A DNA stretch of 64,000 nt from Sphaerolaimus hirsutus (GCA_964036195.1 OZ038459.1:5143206-5207205), one strand, 5' to 3'; shown: positions 24,823-37,349, numbered from the stretch's first letter. The notes: generated by a model from the sequence alone, not told the origin. Translations and numbers: made by a program.

Positions 24823-25387
24823 TAGGGTGTCAACAAAAACTTTTTAGCGGAAAACGGAAACGGAAACGGAAAAAAAATTGCACTTGCTAGAAAACGGAAA
24901 TGGAAACGGAAAAAATTTACACCTGCCGGAAAACTGAAAACGGAAAAATGAAAGCCCGGAAAACGGAAACGGAAACTGAAAAATTTGCTGAAATTATGCC
25001 GGAAACAGAAAAAATTTGCTGAAATTTTGCCGGAAATGGAAAAAAAATTGCAGAAATTTATCCAGAAATCAAAAAATTTGCAGAAATCTTGCTAGAAATA
25101 GAAACAATTCACATAATTGAGAACCTGCATGCATGTTTACCAGTTTGGCTGAAACAGAAAACAGAGAATTGAGCCAGAAAATGAAAAAAAGTTGGAAAAA
25201 CAAACAATTGAGCCAGAAAACGGAAAAAAGGTGGAAAAACTGAAATTTTAGCCGGAAAACAGAAAATGAGCCGGAAAAACGGAAACGGAAACAGAAAAAA
25301 AATTTAGCAGCCGGAAAACAGAAACAGAACAAAATTTGCCTGCGGAAAGCGGAAACAGAAAACGGAAAACGGAAAGTTGACACCCTA
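24823..25387. mobile_element. hAT-type MITE with AAACGG word arrays (565 bp)
   Basis: Ends TAGGGTGTCAAC and GTTGACACCCTA are inverted. A perfect 8-bp target duplication GCCATGAC lies at 24,815-24,822 and 25,388-25,395. Nearly the whole element is built of GGAAAACGGAAACGG-like words. No transposase. Confidence 0.92.
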
Positions 25388-25621
25388 GCCATGACACCAT
25401 TTGGTTTGGTGATAGAACCACCAGCCAGGTACCATGTGCTTTACACTGGGCACCACAGAAATATAGCACCAAATGCTAAAAGTCTGATGGCCCATGGCAC
25501 ATTTCATATTACATTATTTCTATGGTATCAAGCACCCACAGAATCATGGCAAAATGGCACCAAACACCAAATGAGCCACAGTGCATTTTGCTTGGGTGCT
25601 AGTAGTGCCAGACATCAAGAC

Positions 25622-25947
25622 TAGGGTGTAAAAACAAAATTTTTACAGAAAACGGAAATGGAAAAAAATTCAGCGGCCGGACAACAGAAAAGATTTGCAC
25701 TTGCAGGAACATGGAAACGGAAATGGAAAATAAATTTCAGCCGCCGGAAAACCGGAAATGGAAAAATGAAATTTGCACGGAATTTAACCAAAAAATTTAG
25801 CTGGAAAATGGAAAATAAGCCAGGAAAATGGAAACGTAAACGGGAAAAAATTCCGTGGCCGGAAAACGGGAAAAAAATCAGCAACCAGAAAATGGAAAAA
25901 ATTTGCTTTTGGAAAACGGAAACCGAGAACGGAAATTTGACACCCTA
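25622..25947. mobile_element. hAT-type MITE with AAACGG words (326 bp)
   Basis: Ends TAGGGTGTAAAAAC and TTTGACACCCTA. Flanks ATCAAGAC and ATCAACAC agree at 7 of 8 bases. A shorter relative of the element 235 bp to its left, made of GGAAAATGGAAA/GGAAAACGG words. Confidence 0.87.
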
Positions 25948-26253
25948 ATCAACACCATGGAATGTTTTAACTCTTTACAACCACTAGACAAGCTAATTTG
26001 TTTGATGGTATTTGCATAAATGACAATGAATGGGTTGAATTACATGACCAAATGATCATATGATACTCTGTCATTAAACATGCTCTTAAAGTGATTGTCA
26101 GTTGGAAGCCAGAAAGTTTCTAACAAAAAGAAGTTTCTTCAAGTGACATAAGAAGGCACATTTATTTACCATATTTCTTTAATGAAATCTGTTTTGAAAT
26201 GGCTATGAAATCAGTTTTTGAATTAAATTTTTTGAAGACAAATTAATCATTTA

Positions 26254-26420
26254 AGCCGGAATTAGAGCTCGAGCATGTAACGTGAAATGATGACATGGAA
26301 TGTTTGACGCGAAAAGTTTTGACGTAAAAAGATTTTTGAATTACAGCTATCTGACGTAGAAAGATCCGACGACATGTTGACGTAAAAAGATCCGACGACA
26401 TCTCGACGTGAAAAGATTGG
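26254..26420. repeat. GACGTGAAATG-family end (left)
   Basis: Begins AGCCGGAATTAGAGCTC after TTA, like the element at 23,988. It is followed by GACGTAAAAAGATCCGACGAC words. It may be one end of a composite whose other end is at about 31,500-31,928. Confidence 0.6.
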
Positions 26421-26584
26421 ACAATATAATGATATAAAGATGATTTGACAATGGGGCCACACACACTGAAACTGAAAATTTCTGCATACCACATTTTCAA
26501 CTGCCAAATCCAAACCGGAAAATTTATGTTTGGATGGGTTTTTCAGTAGGTTTTTGTAGGTATACTATAGGTGTTTTGACCCTG

Positions 26585-26797
26585 TGGCGCTGGCGCCATT
26601 TAAGGGCGCCAAAGCGCGCTGCGCCATGGCGCCAGTGGCGCTTGGCGCCCTTTTCCTGTGGTCCCTGGCGCCTGGCGCTTTGTTTCAGAATGGCGCCCTT
26701 TCCGTGGTGCCCTTGGCACCTGGCGCTCTTATGAGGAATGGTGCCATGGCGCCATTGGCGCTTGGCGCCCTTTTTTCTTGCGCTTTTCCATCACCTT
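26585..26797. repeat. GGCGCC word array with CCATCACC end
   Basis: Same words as the TAGTGATGG hAT family and a right end GCGCTTTTCCATCACC, but the left end is degenerate and no clean 8-bp duplication is seen (TACTATAG/TACCATAG nearby, 7 of 8). Confidence 0.6.
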
Positions 26798-26898
26798 ACC
26801 ATAGTTGTAAAAACGTGTTTATGTTTACTCGATAAGTACAGATACTTAATTACTGTGTAAACACATGTACGTTACCCCTAAAAAAATACTGGTATACT

Positions 26899-27925
26899 CA
26901 GTGTTGTTACAATACAGGTATTTTTGGAAAATGTAAACATAAATGTAAATACCTTTTAGAATTCAGAAGTATAAATACTAAAACGTAGGGTATTTTTAAA
27001 ATACCTAGGAAAACATAAAATAAAACATAAACGTAAAAATTTTATCGAGTGCTGTCAGAGAAAAAGTTTTCACAGTTTTTACAATATTATAGATGTTCCT
27101 TTGATCTCATTCGACATTATCTGCTTACATATTTCTTAAATTTAGAATGATGGGTTTGGTATATTGAATAGTTGCCGGAAGGTGCCGGTCCCGAGCGCTG
27201 TAAAGTGTAAAGTAAAGTGTCAAATGTCATGTAAAATGTCAATCAAAACAAAAAAAAGAAAAGATTTTATAACTGAACCTTACTTTAACTTTGACACTTT
27301 ATGTTCCTTTACCGTATTTCCTCGAATTACCCCCAGGAGGTTTATTTTTTCAGAATGGAAATTTTGAGGGGGGTTGAACGAGGGGGTATTTCGAGGAAAT
27401 ACGGGAAATGCGCTGTTGTCACATTTTTATAATTTTAGATGACAGAATAATATTTTAAAAGTGATTTTCCAGCGGGGTTGAATGCCATTCTAAATGTGCT
27501 GATTAAAAATGGTTGAAAGTTTAAGAATCCAATAGACACCCCAGTTCCCATCCCACACAATAATGTGGCCCACACATTTGTTTACAGGTTTATTTCAGTA
27601 TTTTGTGAAATAAATGGGCTTCATTTAATTGAAGGGCTTCAATTGAAAAAAAAATTGAAAGTCAGTGAAATTTTAAACATGTGCCTCCACTTGCAAAATT
27701 GGCACTCTCTTCACATTAAAGCATGTTGAACTCATCATTACACACTACGTTTGTCATAAAATACGGTTCCATGTAACATATTTTTTTAATTTTCTCTGAT
27801 AATTGTGCCAGGAAAACGTAACAAAATGAAATGGTATTTTTGTAAAGCGTAAACATAAACACAAATACAAAATACCTGAATAATGGGGTATTTTGGGTAA
27901 ACATAAATACCTTGTTGCAACACTG
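26899..27925. mobile_element. hAT-type element with GTAAACATAAATAC words (1,027 bp)
   Basis: Ends CAGTGTTGTTAC and GTTGCAACACTG are inverted and typical of hAT. A perfect 8-bp duplication GGTATACT lies at 26,891-26,898 and 27,926-27,933. GTAAACATAAATGTAAATACC-type words lie inside both ends. The core includes a CCGTATTTCCTCGAATTACCCCC inverted-repeat element (27,308-27,408) and a copy of the GTAAAGTGTCAAATGTCATG repeat (27,195-27,240). No transposase. Confidence 0.9.
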
Positions 27926-28243
27926 GGTATACTCACATACTTTTTGAAAATACGTGAGTACAGAAAACGTATTTCTTTATAGGCTTTTTCAGGATGAAAA
28001 GGAAAAAAAAGGTGAGAAAAGCATCATAGGGACAAAATAGCATAAACATAGACAAAAACACATTAGCTATGGTGAATTTGATGGTTAAAAGTTTGAAAAT
28101 TAGTGAGTTTGAGAGACAATTCAGGCAAAATTTCTCAAAAATACCCAATTTTATGTTTTCCTGGGACAAAAGTAATTTACTCACGTTTACTTATGAGTAA
28201 AAGTAAAAATCAATACTTTACATTTTCTGCACTCACCTGTGAG

Positions 28244-30038
28244 TAGTGATGGAAAAGCGCCAGTAAAAATGGTGCCAGGTGCCATTCAAAAAATTGGTGC
28301 TGGGCGCCAAATAGCGACAGAGAAAATGGCGCCACGGCGCCATCTAAATAAATGGTGCTGGGCACCAAAGAGCACCAGAAACAATGATGCCAACAAACAC
28401 TTCACTGTTTCAGCCTGTATAAATATCATCACAGAAGCATTTATAGAGGAGCAACGTAGGATACCATTTTTCTGATGGTGACTCATGCCACAAAACTCAT
28501 CTTATCATGAATATTTTATTCCCAGGGGGTTATTTTTTTGTCAACTTGTTTTGAGGGGGTTTATTCAAGGAGACTTATTCGAGGGTACTTATTTGAGAGG
28601 GTACATTTTACTAATTGGGGATGTGTTACCAACACCACTCCCCTACTATACAATATTCAATAATGTGAGATTAACGTGAAAAATTTCTCAAAAATTCACT
28701 TATTCTCAAAAAAAAACACCACTCCCCAATAGATGGATGACAAAAAATTCACTTTTTTGAACTTTTTTATTAGACACTTGAAGAGATGGTTTACGATACT
28801 TGAAAGGGAAGGGTTTGATGTTTAAAGTTATGTAAAGAACCATACCTCTAAAATGCCTGCATTGCAAAATTTACTTAGGGCGAATTTTATGACATCATAA
28901 TGACATCATTGCAGGAACAAAAATTTGCAAAATTCACACTTTGAAATTCCCCCCAAGTAAATTTTGCAATGCATGCATTTTAGAGGTATGGTTCTTTACA
29001 TAACTTGAAACATCAAACGCTTCCCTTTAAAGTATTGTAAACCATCTCTTCAAGTGTCTAATGAAAAAGTTCCAAAAAGTGGATTTTTTGTCATCCATCT
29101 ATTGGGGAGTGGTGTTTTTTGGAGAATAAGTGAATTTTTGCGAAATTTTTCACGTTAATCTCACATGGTTGAATAGTGTATAGTAGGGGAGTGGTGTTGG
29201 GTTGGTAACACATCCCCAAAATTTTAGATTTATACCGCTCCCACAGCTCAAAAATCAGCGGGTGCCGGACCTGCTGTGGGACACCAAAAAAGCCACAAAA
29301 AATTTTTGCACTTAGGGCGACCCACCCTGAGTGTTGTTGCCGCGACCCCCCTGATTCATGCGAGGTAGAGGGGGGTCGCGCCAATATCTCCCTCAAGTTT
29401 CAGCTTCTGGCGCGCCCTAGAACTGGAGATAGTGTGTCACAAGTACGATCAAAAATAGGGTGCCGGACGTGACCGGGAAGGTGTTTATGTAGACGGCAAA
29501 AACTCTGTCACTGTCATTATTTGTTACCTCTGTTCTGCGTTTTGTTTTTTGGGGGGTATTTCGAGGGGGGTTTATAAACTCATAGTGTCCATTTTAGGGG
29601 GGGGGGGGCATATTTTGAGGAAATATGGTATAGGCATTCCATATTGCTTGAATAATTCCTCCCCGTCATTGTGGGTCATGTTTCAAGTTTTGCAGTTTGC
29701 ATGTGGTATAAAACAAACAACATGAACACAAACTTGCAGTGCTAGCAACAAATTACAATGGTGACTGTGTAAAATATCATCTAAGTGATATCATTCCACA
29801 GTTGAATATGGAATGATGTAACCATTCATCCCTGCATTTTGGCATGATCTCCGGCACCATCGAAAACAATGGCGCTGGGCGCCAAATTGGTGCCAGCAAA
29901 AATGGCACCAAACGCCAATGGTGCCATTCAAAAAAATGGCGCCAGGTGCCAGATGGCACCACAGAGAAGGGCGCCAACGCGCTGGTGCCGTTTGATGCCA
30001 TTTTAGGGCGCCAGCGCCATGGCGCCATACCAACACTA
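28244..30038. mobile_element. hAT-type element with GGCGCC words (1,795 bp)
   Basis: Ends TAGTGATGGAAAAGCGCC and GGCGCCATACCAACACTA. A perfect 8-bp duplication CCTGTGAG lies at 28,236-28,243 and 30,039-30,046. Terminal GGCGCC/GGTGCC arrays (28,256-28,385 and 29,860-30,030) enclose a core with a palindrome at 28,612-29,223. It is inserted into an older GTAAATAC-rich repeat that continues on both sides. Confidence 0.92.
28612..29465. repeat. Fold-back palindrome inside hAT element
   Basis: Arms of about 290 bp: GGGGATGTGTTACC at 28,617 pairs with GGTAACACATCCCC at about 29,205, with the centre near 28,910 (ATGACATCATAATGACATC). The right side continues with GTGCCGGAC motifs to 29,465 and is related to the larger palindrome at 37,350-38,990. 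Confidence 0.85.
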
Positions 30039-30094
30039 CCTGTGAGTAAAACATTTACATTTATGTAAATACTTTACATTTATGTTTACTATTG

Positions 30095-30260
30095 AAAATC
30101 ATTTCACGTCAGACGATTGCATGCAATCGTCTGACGTGAAATGATTCGACGTAAAAAGATTTTAAAATCTTTTTACGTCAAATCATTTCACGTCAACATT
30201 TTACGTCAAATGCAAAAATGACAGTGACGTGAAATGTTTCACGTAAAATGTTTGACGTAA
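30095..30260. repeat. GACGTGAAATG/TTTCACGTC palindromic repeat
   Basis: Contains perfect local palindromes, for example CAGACGATTGCATGCAATCG followed by TCTGACG, and AAAAAGATTTTAAAATCTTTTT. Member of the same word family as 23,988-24,512. Confidence 0.75.
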
Positions 30261-30345
30261 GTTGTGTGATGAAAAATGTGATAACATGAAATAAAATATT
30301 GCATATTTACGAAATGAAAATTTGATTTGAAAATGTGATTTGATA

Positions 30346-31376
30346 AAAATGCACATTACTGCATCCCATTCTGTTGTACATTGACTGATTTTTTACTGTT
30401 TGAGTGTGTTGGGATTTGGGGTCTGGGCTATGACGAATTGTTTTGGTTTTCTCGAATAATCCCCCAGTCCTGAGATAAGGGGGGCCTATAAATAGGTGGT
30501 CATTTTGCACGCATGATCTGCACATTGACTTTGCAGCTTAATAACTCAGTCATTTCTGGGCTGATTTGGATCGTTCAACACTTAAAATAATCAGGACAAC
30601 CTTCAGATTCAATTTTTATGGTCGGATTAGTGATTTCTAAATTCTGTATGCCAATTTGACCCGCTTTTAAAACATGAAAAAATATTTTATTATTAATTTT
30701 TCAAGACGTTTTTTGAACATTCTATCATATATTTGAGACAAAACGAAGTAATCTGGCCCAAACATTATTTCAATATCTTGTTCCAGTCAAAAGTTGACAT
30801 GCCAGAAGCAGCGTGCCAGGTGCCAAGGGCGCCTCGGGAAAATGGCGCGAAGAGCAAAGGGGGCCATGGTGCCCATCGCGAATAAGAGCGCCAGGTGCCA
30901 ATGGCGCCACATGAAAAAGGGCGCCAAGCACAAATGGTGCCATGGCATGGCGTCTCATGGCACCCGCAAATGGCGCCAGCGCCATGGCACCATTCCATCA
31001 CTAGTCTAGAGTATATGATAGCATGTTCAAGAAAATTATTTTTCATGTTTAAAAACCGGGTCAAATTGGCATACGGAATTGAGACATCACTACTTCGACA
31101 ACCAAAATTGAATCTGCAGGTTGTCCTGATCATTTGAAGTGTTGAATGATCCAAATTGGCCCCGAAATGTCGGAATTATTAAGCTTCATAATCCATGTGC
31201 AGATTGGCCATTCAAAATTACCACCCATTTATAGACACTTCTTATCTCGGGACTGGGGTATTATTTGAACAAACCAAGACAATTCATGATAGCCCAGACC
31301 CAAAACCTCAACATTCTTAAAAGGCATCAAAATCGGCCAATCTACAACAGAATGGGACGCAGGAATGTGCATTTCT
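30346..31376. repeat. Large fold-back element, copy A (about 1.03 kb)
   Basis: Arms of about 440 bp: CATCCCATTCTGTTGTACA at the left pairs with ACAACAGAATGGGACGCAGG at the right. Both arms contain the CTCGAATAATCCCCCAGTCC / ACTGGGG segment. The centre is occupied by a degenerate GGCGCC array (about 30,800-31,010) ending CCATCACTA. Copy B is at 35,128-36,273. Confidence 0.87.
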
Positions 31377-31489
31377 ATGAATACATGAAAAACATACACT
31401 AATGAGTTTACACCAAAATATTTACATGAAACGTTACAAATACAATAGAAATAATATACACACTAAATCGCTTTTACCATTCATTTCAC

Positions 31490-31930
31490 TTAAAAATATA
31501 TTTTACGTATTCATTTCACGTCAGAAATAAAATTCTAATTACAGCTTGACGTAGAATGTTTTTGACGTAAAATGTTTATCAGTAAACATCTTTTCACGTC
31601 AACACTCTGACGTGAAAAGATTCGACGACTTACATTTCACGTCAACATTTCATGCGACGTGAAATGTTGCTGACGTGAAAAGTTTCTGATGTGAAATGTT
31701 TGACGGGAAATGTTGACGTGAAAAGATGCAATTTTGACGTACAATTAATAACACATTAATTACTCAATATTTTTCAAATATTTTTTGGGACATTATAAAC
31801 AATTACCAGGACAATCTTATTCTGAAATTACAACACCGTATCTTTGTCCGTTCTCATGTAATTAATTTTTCGACATCATTCCACGTCATCATTTCACGTC
31901 GAATCGACGCTGAGCTCTAATTCCCGCTTG
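31490..31930. repeat. GACGTGAAATG-family end (right)
   Basis: Dense TGACGTGAAA words followed by ACGTCGAATCGACGCTGAGC and TCTAATTCCCGCT, the same terminus as 24,512 in inverted relation to 26,254. The bases after it are TGA rather than TTA. Confidence 0.65.
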
Positions 31931-32143
31931 ATATCTGTACTGGGAGTATGAATTTCAATAACTCAAAACAACATTTCATCTCTGGAGGCCATGTCCGGTA
32001 TTACCTCAACCAATATATAGAAGGTATATGCTCCAATAAGAAGCGCCCTCTTATAACAGCCGTAATTTTGGGCTTTTAACTTCCAGCCTGGTGCGGTGCC
32101 CTTTGGTGCTAGCCCGGTACCGGTGCAATAGGTGCCCTTTCAG

Positions 32144-32877
32144 TAGGGTTGGGACGATACGACTTTTCGATATCGATATTCGATATTCGATATATTTTTC
32201 TGAAACTCGATATTCGATATCGATACGATATGGACCCTCGATATCGATATTCGATATTCGATATTAAAAAATGCTCGATATTCGATATCGATATTTCGAT
32301 ATTTTGCTTTTGGTATAGCAGGGCATATCTCATTTGGCATATTGCATTTCCATTTTATCACAAACCCAACTGATCATCTCTACTGAAAAGTAGATGATAC
32401 AAATTTAAATGGCACACAATGATCAAAATGAGAGAATGATTTAAAAATGTGACAGATATGGTAAGGAAAAGGTGCCAGCCCCATTTATAGGTGCCATGCC
32501 ATTGTGCCATTGATGTTCCCATGGTGTAAGTAGCTATTGAACATACATATACTCTTATGTGAACATCTGAGAGTGCATTTGCACATGATTTGATGCTGCC
32601 GCAAGTGCTGAAACAAAAATACCTGTCATGTGCACACTTCCGCGCAAAATTTGTTAAAATTGCTTATGAAATCGCCTTCTAAAAGTGCCATTTCTGGTTT
32701 ATTTGAAGTCAGGCCTAGGGAGTATAGAATATCGAAAATATCGAAAAAATGGTCGATATTCGATATCGATATTCGATATTTTTTAAAAATTTTCGATATC
32801 GATATTCGATATTCGATATGAAAAAATAGTCGATATCCGATATTCGATATTCGATACGATATATCGTCCCAACCCTA
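32144..32877. mobile_element. hAT-type element with GATATCGATATTC word arrays (734 bp)
   Basis: Ends TAGGGTTGGGACGATACGA and ATATCGTCCCAACCCTA are inverted. A perfect 8-bp duplication CCTTTCAG lies at 32,136-32,143 and 32,878-32,885. Long runs of CGATATTCGATATCGATAT lie inside each end (32,165-32,305 and 32,725-32,870). The core (about 400 bp) is unrelated; no transposase. Confidence 0.93.
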
Positions 32878-33012
32878 CCTTTCAGCCTTATTAACGAATG
32901 GCAGTGGTGTCGGAGCGGTGTTATCATTTCCCCTGAAAAACTACCCCCCCCCCATCCCCGCCCCCATTTTGATGTGTAGGAAAGATGTCACGTGTACGGA
33001 AAACGCTTTATG

Positions 33013-33212
33013 TATACTCGGCCGACCGTGAAGTATGTGCAGAATCCTATCATAATTTAATAAAGAAAATCTTGTGATAAATTTCGCAATTAATTATTCC
33101 ATAGTAAAAACGAAATTTGTGATGAATAAACTGTATAATTTTGGTTCATTTTTCAGATGGGTTATGGTAGGTTTCCATACTAAGCGTAGCGTGATGTCCG
33201 CCGAGTATATGT
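33013..33212. mobile_element. 200-bp MITE with ATACTCGGC ends
   Basis: Inverted ends TATACTCGGCCGAC and GTCCGCCGAGTATA. It has a second copy at 46,634-47,232 that was later split by another insertion. Confidence 0.75.
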
Positions 33213-33234
33213 AGTTGGTGCTAAGTAATATACC

Positions 33235-34357
33235 CAACGATGGAAAAAAACACAGAAATTGAACACAGAAACTCATTGAGTTTCTGTGTTTTTGTTTTAC
33301 ACAGAAACACGGAAACTCATAAATTTTGAAAAACTCAAAACTCAAATGAGTTTTTTTTGGAGAACACAGAAACACAGAAACACGGAAACACAGAAAAGTT
33401 TTTTGAGTTTCTGTGTTTTTTCAGCGAAGCGGTTGAATGCACATTAATTCAGTTAAACTAAACAAGATAAGATAAGCATCTATACTATGTAAATATGTAT
33501 TCATATTTTATAATGGTACGGAAAATAAATTCAAGATGGCATGCACATCTCATGGTGGATTTGACAATTGAAGTTTCGACATTTAAGTATACCTTATTAC
33601 CTTGAATTAACCCCCCCCCCCCTCAAAATGGACTGGTGAAATAATAAGCCCCGCCCCCCTCGAAATACCCCCCTCTGGGATGATGTACATCATGTATCCA
33701 ATGTACATGATGTATTTATTACTGCTTATTTGCATCGCAGCTACACAGACTGTACTAGGTTGTGTAGCTATCTACATGTTTATTTCAAATATATCCTGTT
33801 TGTATGCATTTATAACCTGTTTTGGGTATGTAAATGCCTACTATTTTCTATGATCCTTACAACACTTTCTGAAGCAATAATAATGCCCATAGGGGTATTT
33901 CGAGGTAATATGGTAGTTGTAGTTCAAATCAATTCCATAGTCTTTCATACAGTGCACATCAATTGAAGAATTTTGGAGTACTGCGTAAATTGTCATTTCT
34001 GGGCATTTTGTTGCTGGTGTTGTGATGTTGATGTCCTCGTTGAGGACATTTTTATGGACTTTTTTGACACTTGAATGAATACACAAATGTTATGTGGGGT
34101 TAAAACATGTGCAAAACCAATATTTTATAAGACAACCACTGTTTCCAGATCGAAATGCTGTAAATCAAAAAAAATTTGGGGGAAAACTCGAGTTTTTTAG
34201 AAGAAACTCAAAAAACTTGAGTTTTTACATAAAACACATAAATAAAAACAGAGTTACTCAAGTTTTTTTTCAAGAAAAAAACTCAAAACACAGGTATTCA
34301 TTTTTGAAAAACTCAAAACACAGAAAGTGTTTTTTTTGGAGAACTTACCCATCGTTG
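33235..34357. mobile_element. hAT-type element with CACAGAAAC words (1,123 bp)
   Basis: Ends CAACGATGGAA and CCATCGTTG are inverted. A perfect 8-bp duplication AATATACC lies at 33,227-33,234 and 34,358-34,365. Inside the ends are arrays of AAACACAGAAACTC/GAGTTTCTGTGT words and GAGTTTTTT/AAAAACTC. The core includes CCGTATTTCCTCGAAT-type remnants (33,595-33,680). Confidence 0.92.
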
Positions 34358-34420
34358 AATATACCTTTTGTTGCTTCAATTACGAAATTGGTATTCTAGG
34401 TATCTTTTGATTTATCTATG

Positions 34421-36420
34421 CATAGCTGTTAAAACGTATTTACGTTTACTCGATAATTATGGATACTCGAGTACTGCGTAAATACGTTTACATTTCCTCG
34501 CCAAAAAAATACCAGTACTCACTTACTCGCGTACTTTATGAAAATACGCGAGTACACAAAACGTATTTTTAGGAGACAGAAAATGTCATTTTGCCAAACA
34601 GAAAGTGACAAACATAAGACATTTTCTTAAGAAATACTTAGCAGGAGAGAAAAACACATCTTTTTGTATATCAGAATAAAAATTCGAAAAATACTGACTT
34701 TTTTCTGAGAAAAATACTAATTTTGACATTTTCTGTGACAATTTTTACGTTTTTCACGTTTTCTCCAGAAAAAAATCTCGTTTTTACGTTTTTTCTGAAA
34801 AAAAATATTTTACTCACGTTTTACGCAGTGTAAAAGGATTAGGTTGTAAACTAAATAAGTTTAATTTTTTTGCGGTCTCACATATACTCGGCGGACACGA
34901 TACTCTGCCCTCGCACTGATTTATGTTTCGCGTTGGAAGCGTGCCAATTATCATTAAATCATGCTATTTCCGTAAAAAGATGAAAAAATTCATCGATGTG
35001 AATGTTTATGAATAACATTATAACAACAATCAATTTTGTCATATTTTAATGAAACTCGCATGCGTTAACGATCGTTGGCACACTTCCAGCCGGAACCACA
35101 CGTGCAAGATGTACAGTAACCGGAGTATACACATACATTCATCTGTTGTACATTGGCCGATTTTGATGTCGTTTGAGTATGCTGGGGTTTGGGGTCTGTG
35201 CTATGACGAATTGTTTTGGTTTGCTTGAATAATCCCCCAGTCCCGATATAAGGGGGGTCTATAAAAAGGTGGTCATTTTGTGTAGTCGATCTGTACATTG
35301 ACTTTGAAGCTTAATAACTTGGCCATTTCTGGGCCGATTTAGATCGTTCAACAATTAAAATGATCAGCACAACCTGCAGATTGAATTTTTGTTGTCAGAT
35401 ATGTGATGTCTAAATTCCGTATGCCGATTTGACCCAGTTTTTGAACACGAAAAAAATTGCAAAAATAATTTTTCAACACAGGTTTTTTAAACATGCTATC
35501 ATATACTTTAGACAAAAAGAATAAATCTGGACCAAAAATTATTTCAAAATCTCTTTCTATTCAAAAGTTATGTACTGCATTTCAAACTTCCACCACCAAA
35601 CCAAAAATATTCATTACCGCATGAAGAACAAAGCATGCAAATTCAACACTCTACATCTCGGCCATTTCTCAGCCGATTTTCATCTATTTATGAATACTGA
35701 AAATGATCATAATGACCTGTAGATTTCATTTTTATGTTCTGATTATCTGTATGCACTGTTCTTCATGTGGTTATTTTATGAGTGGGGGGTGAAAGTTCAA
35801 AGTGCTATAACTTTTGAGTGGAAGGAGATATTGAAATAATTTTTGTGCCAGATTTATCCTTTTTGCTTAAAGTATATGGTAGCATGTTTTTTATCGTGTT
35901 CAAAAGTATATGGTAGCAGAAAAAAATTTTTTTCGTGTTCAAAAACCGGGTCAAATCGGCATACAGAATTTAGACATCATTAATCCAACCACAAAAATTG
36001 AATCTGCAGGTTGTCCTGATCATTTTAAGTGTTGAACGATCCGAATCAGCCCAGAAATGGCCCAGTTACTAAGCTTCAAAGTCAATGTGCAGATCATCCG
36101 TGAAAAATGACCGCCTTTTTATAGACCCCCTTAACTCGGGACTGGGGGGGGGGGGAGTTTTTCGAGCAAACCAAAACATTTTATAATAGCTCAGACCCCA
36201 AACCCTAACATACTCGAACGGCATCAAAATCGGCCATTGTACAACAGAATGGGACGCATGAATGTATGTGTATGTGCAATCGCAAAAAATCAAACTTATT
36301 TAGTTTACAACCTGATACTTTAAAAATACTTTACGTTTTCTGTACTCAGGGGTGAGTAACAGAAAAATACTTTACGTTTACGTTTACTTTAAAAAAGGTT
36401 CAGTACTTTTAACAACTCTG
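34421..36420. mobile_element. hAT-type element with ACGTTTACTCG words (2.0 kb)
   Basis: Left end CATAGCTGTTAAAACGTA, right end TACTTTTAACAACTCTG (inverted with mismatches). Flanks TATCTATG and GATTTATG agree at 6 of 8. Words such as AAATACGTTTAC and TTTACGTTTACG lie inside both ends. It encloses fold-back copy B (35,128-36,273). A related left end lies near 26,805. Confidence 0.72.
35128..36273. repeat. Large fold-back element, copy B (about 1.15 kb)
   Basis: Arms of about 480 bp matching copy A at 30,346-31,376. Both arms carry the GACGAATTGTTTTGGTTTGC / AATAATCCCCCAGTCC segment, and AATCTGCAGGTTGTCCTGAT in the right arm pairs with the left. The centre holds about 180 bp not seen in copy A (35,590-35,790). 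Confidence 0.86.
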
Positions 36421-36988
36421 GATTTATGAAACTAATTTAACCCCATTTACATAGTAAAGTGATCATGCATTATTTGCAAAATTCTGATGGAGAAATAACT
36501 CCCCTGGGGTCTTATTCAAAAGTAGCAATATTTTGAAATCAGGCGCCAATTTCGCAAATTGAACACTTTAATGAGAGGTTATGCGCAGTCGCAGTGGAAT
36601 GAGCGATGAAATGCACAGTGAACAAAAAAAAAGAAGAAAAATCGTAAATGATGAATAGGTAGGTACCTATTTATCTAGAAAACATTGTTTCTGATTGCCG
36701 CAATGATGACTTAATTGGGTATGCGCCGATTGTTCCATGAAATACCTAGTTACCAACCATTTTTTTTTACCAACAACATACCGTTTTTTTACGATCGACT
36801 GCTCATTTCACTGCGCATTTCACAGCTCATTTTTGCGGAATTGGCCCCAGGGCATCAATTATAAATTTTCATATTTTTTGAATGCTTTGAAATGAATGCA
36901 TGCCGTACTTTCACGAATATGCCCTTGAGATAACCCCCAGGACTGAGTCAGCTGAGGAAGTGGTAGTACCCTTGAAATACACCCCCAC
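36421..36988. other. Intergenic AT-rich sequence between hAT elements
   Basis: No gene seen. GAAATACACCCCC near 36,975 abuts the hAT element that starts at 36,989. Confidence 0.3.
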
Positions 36989-37349
36989 TAGTGATGGAAT
37001 GGCGCCATTGGCGCTTGGCGCCCATTTCTGTGGCGCCATCTGGCGCCTGGCTCCATTTTTTCGAATGGCGCCATGGCGCCCTTGGCGCCATTTTCGCTGG
37101 CGCCAATTTGGTATATGGTATTTAATGGAAATATGGTAAAACTCGGCGGACATGAAACGAATCAGTGATTCGGCCCTTGGTTACCAATGACGTATGTTTT
37201 TTTAATTTTAACTTGAATGGACGGATTCCATTCGGTTCACAATAGATTTGATTCAATCCGACTTTTTATGCAAGAACAATATGAGTTTGATCGACAAATC
37301 GTTTTAGAAAGTCGGATTGTAAGGTCTTAGGTAGGATCTCATCGTCGCA

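Noticed and set aside
32144..32877. GATATCGATATTC array read as a plain microsatellite
   Set aside because: Inverted ends and a perfect 8-bp duplication show it is part of a transposable element.
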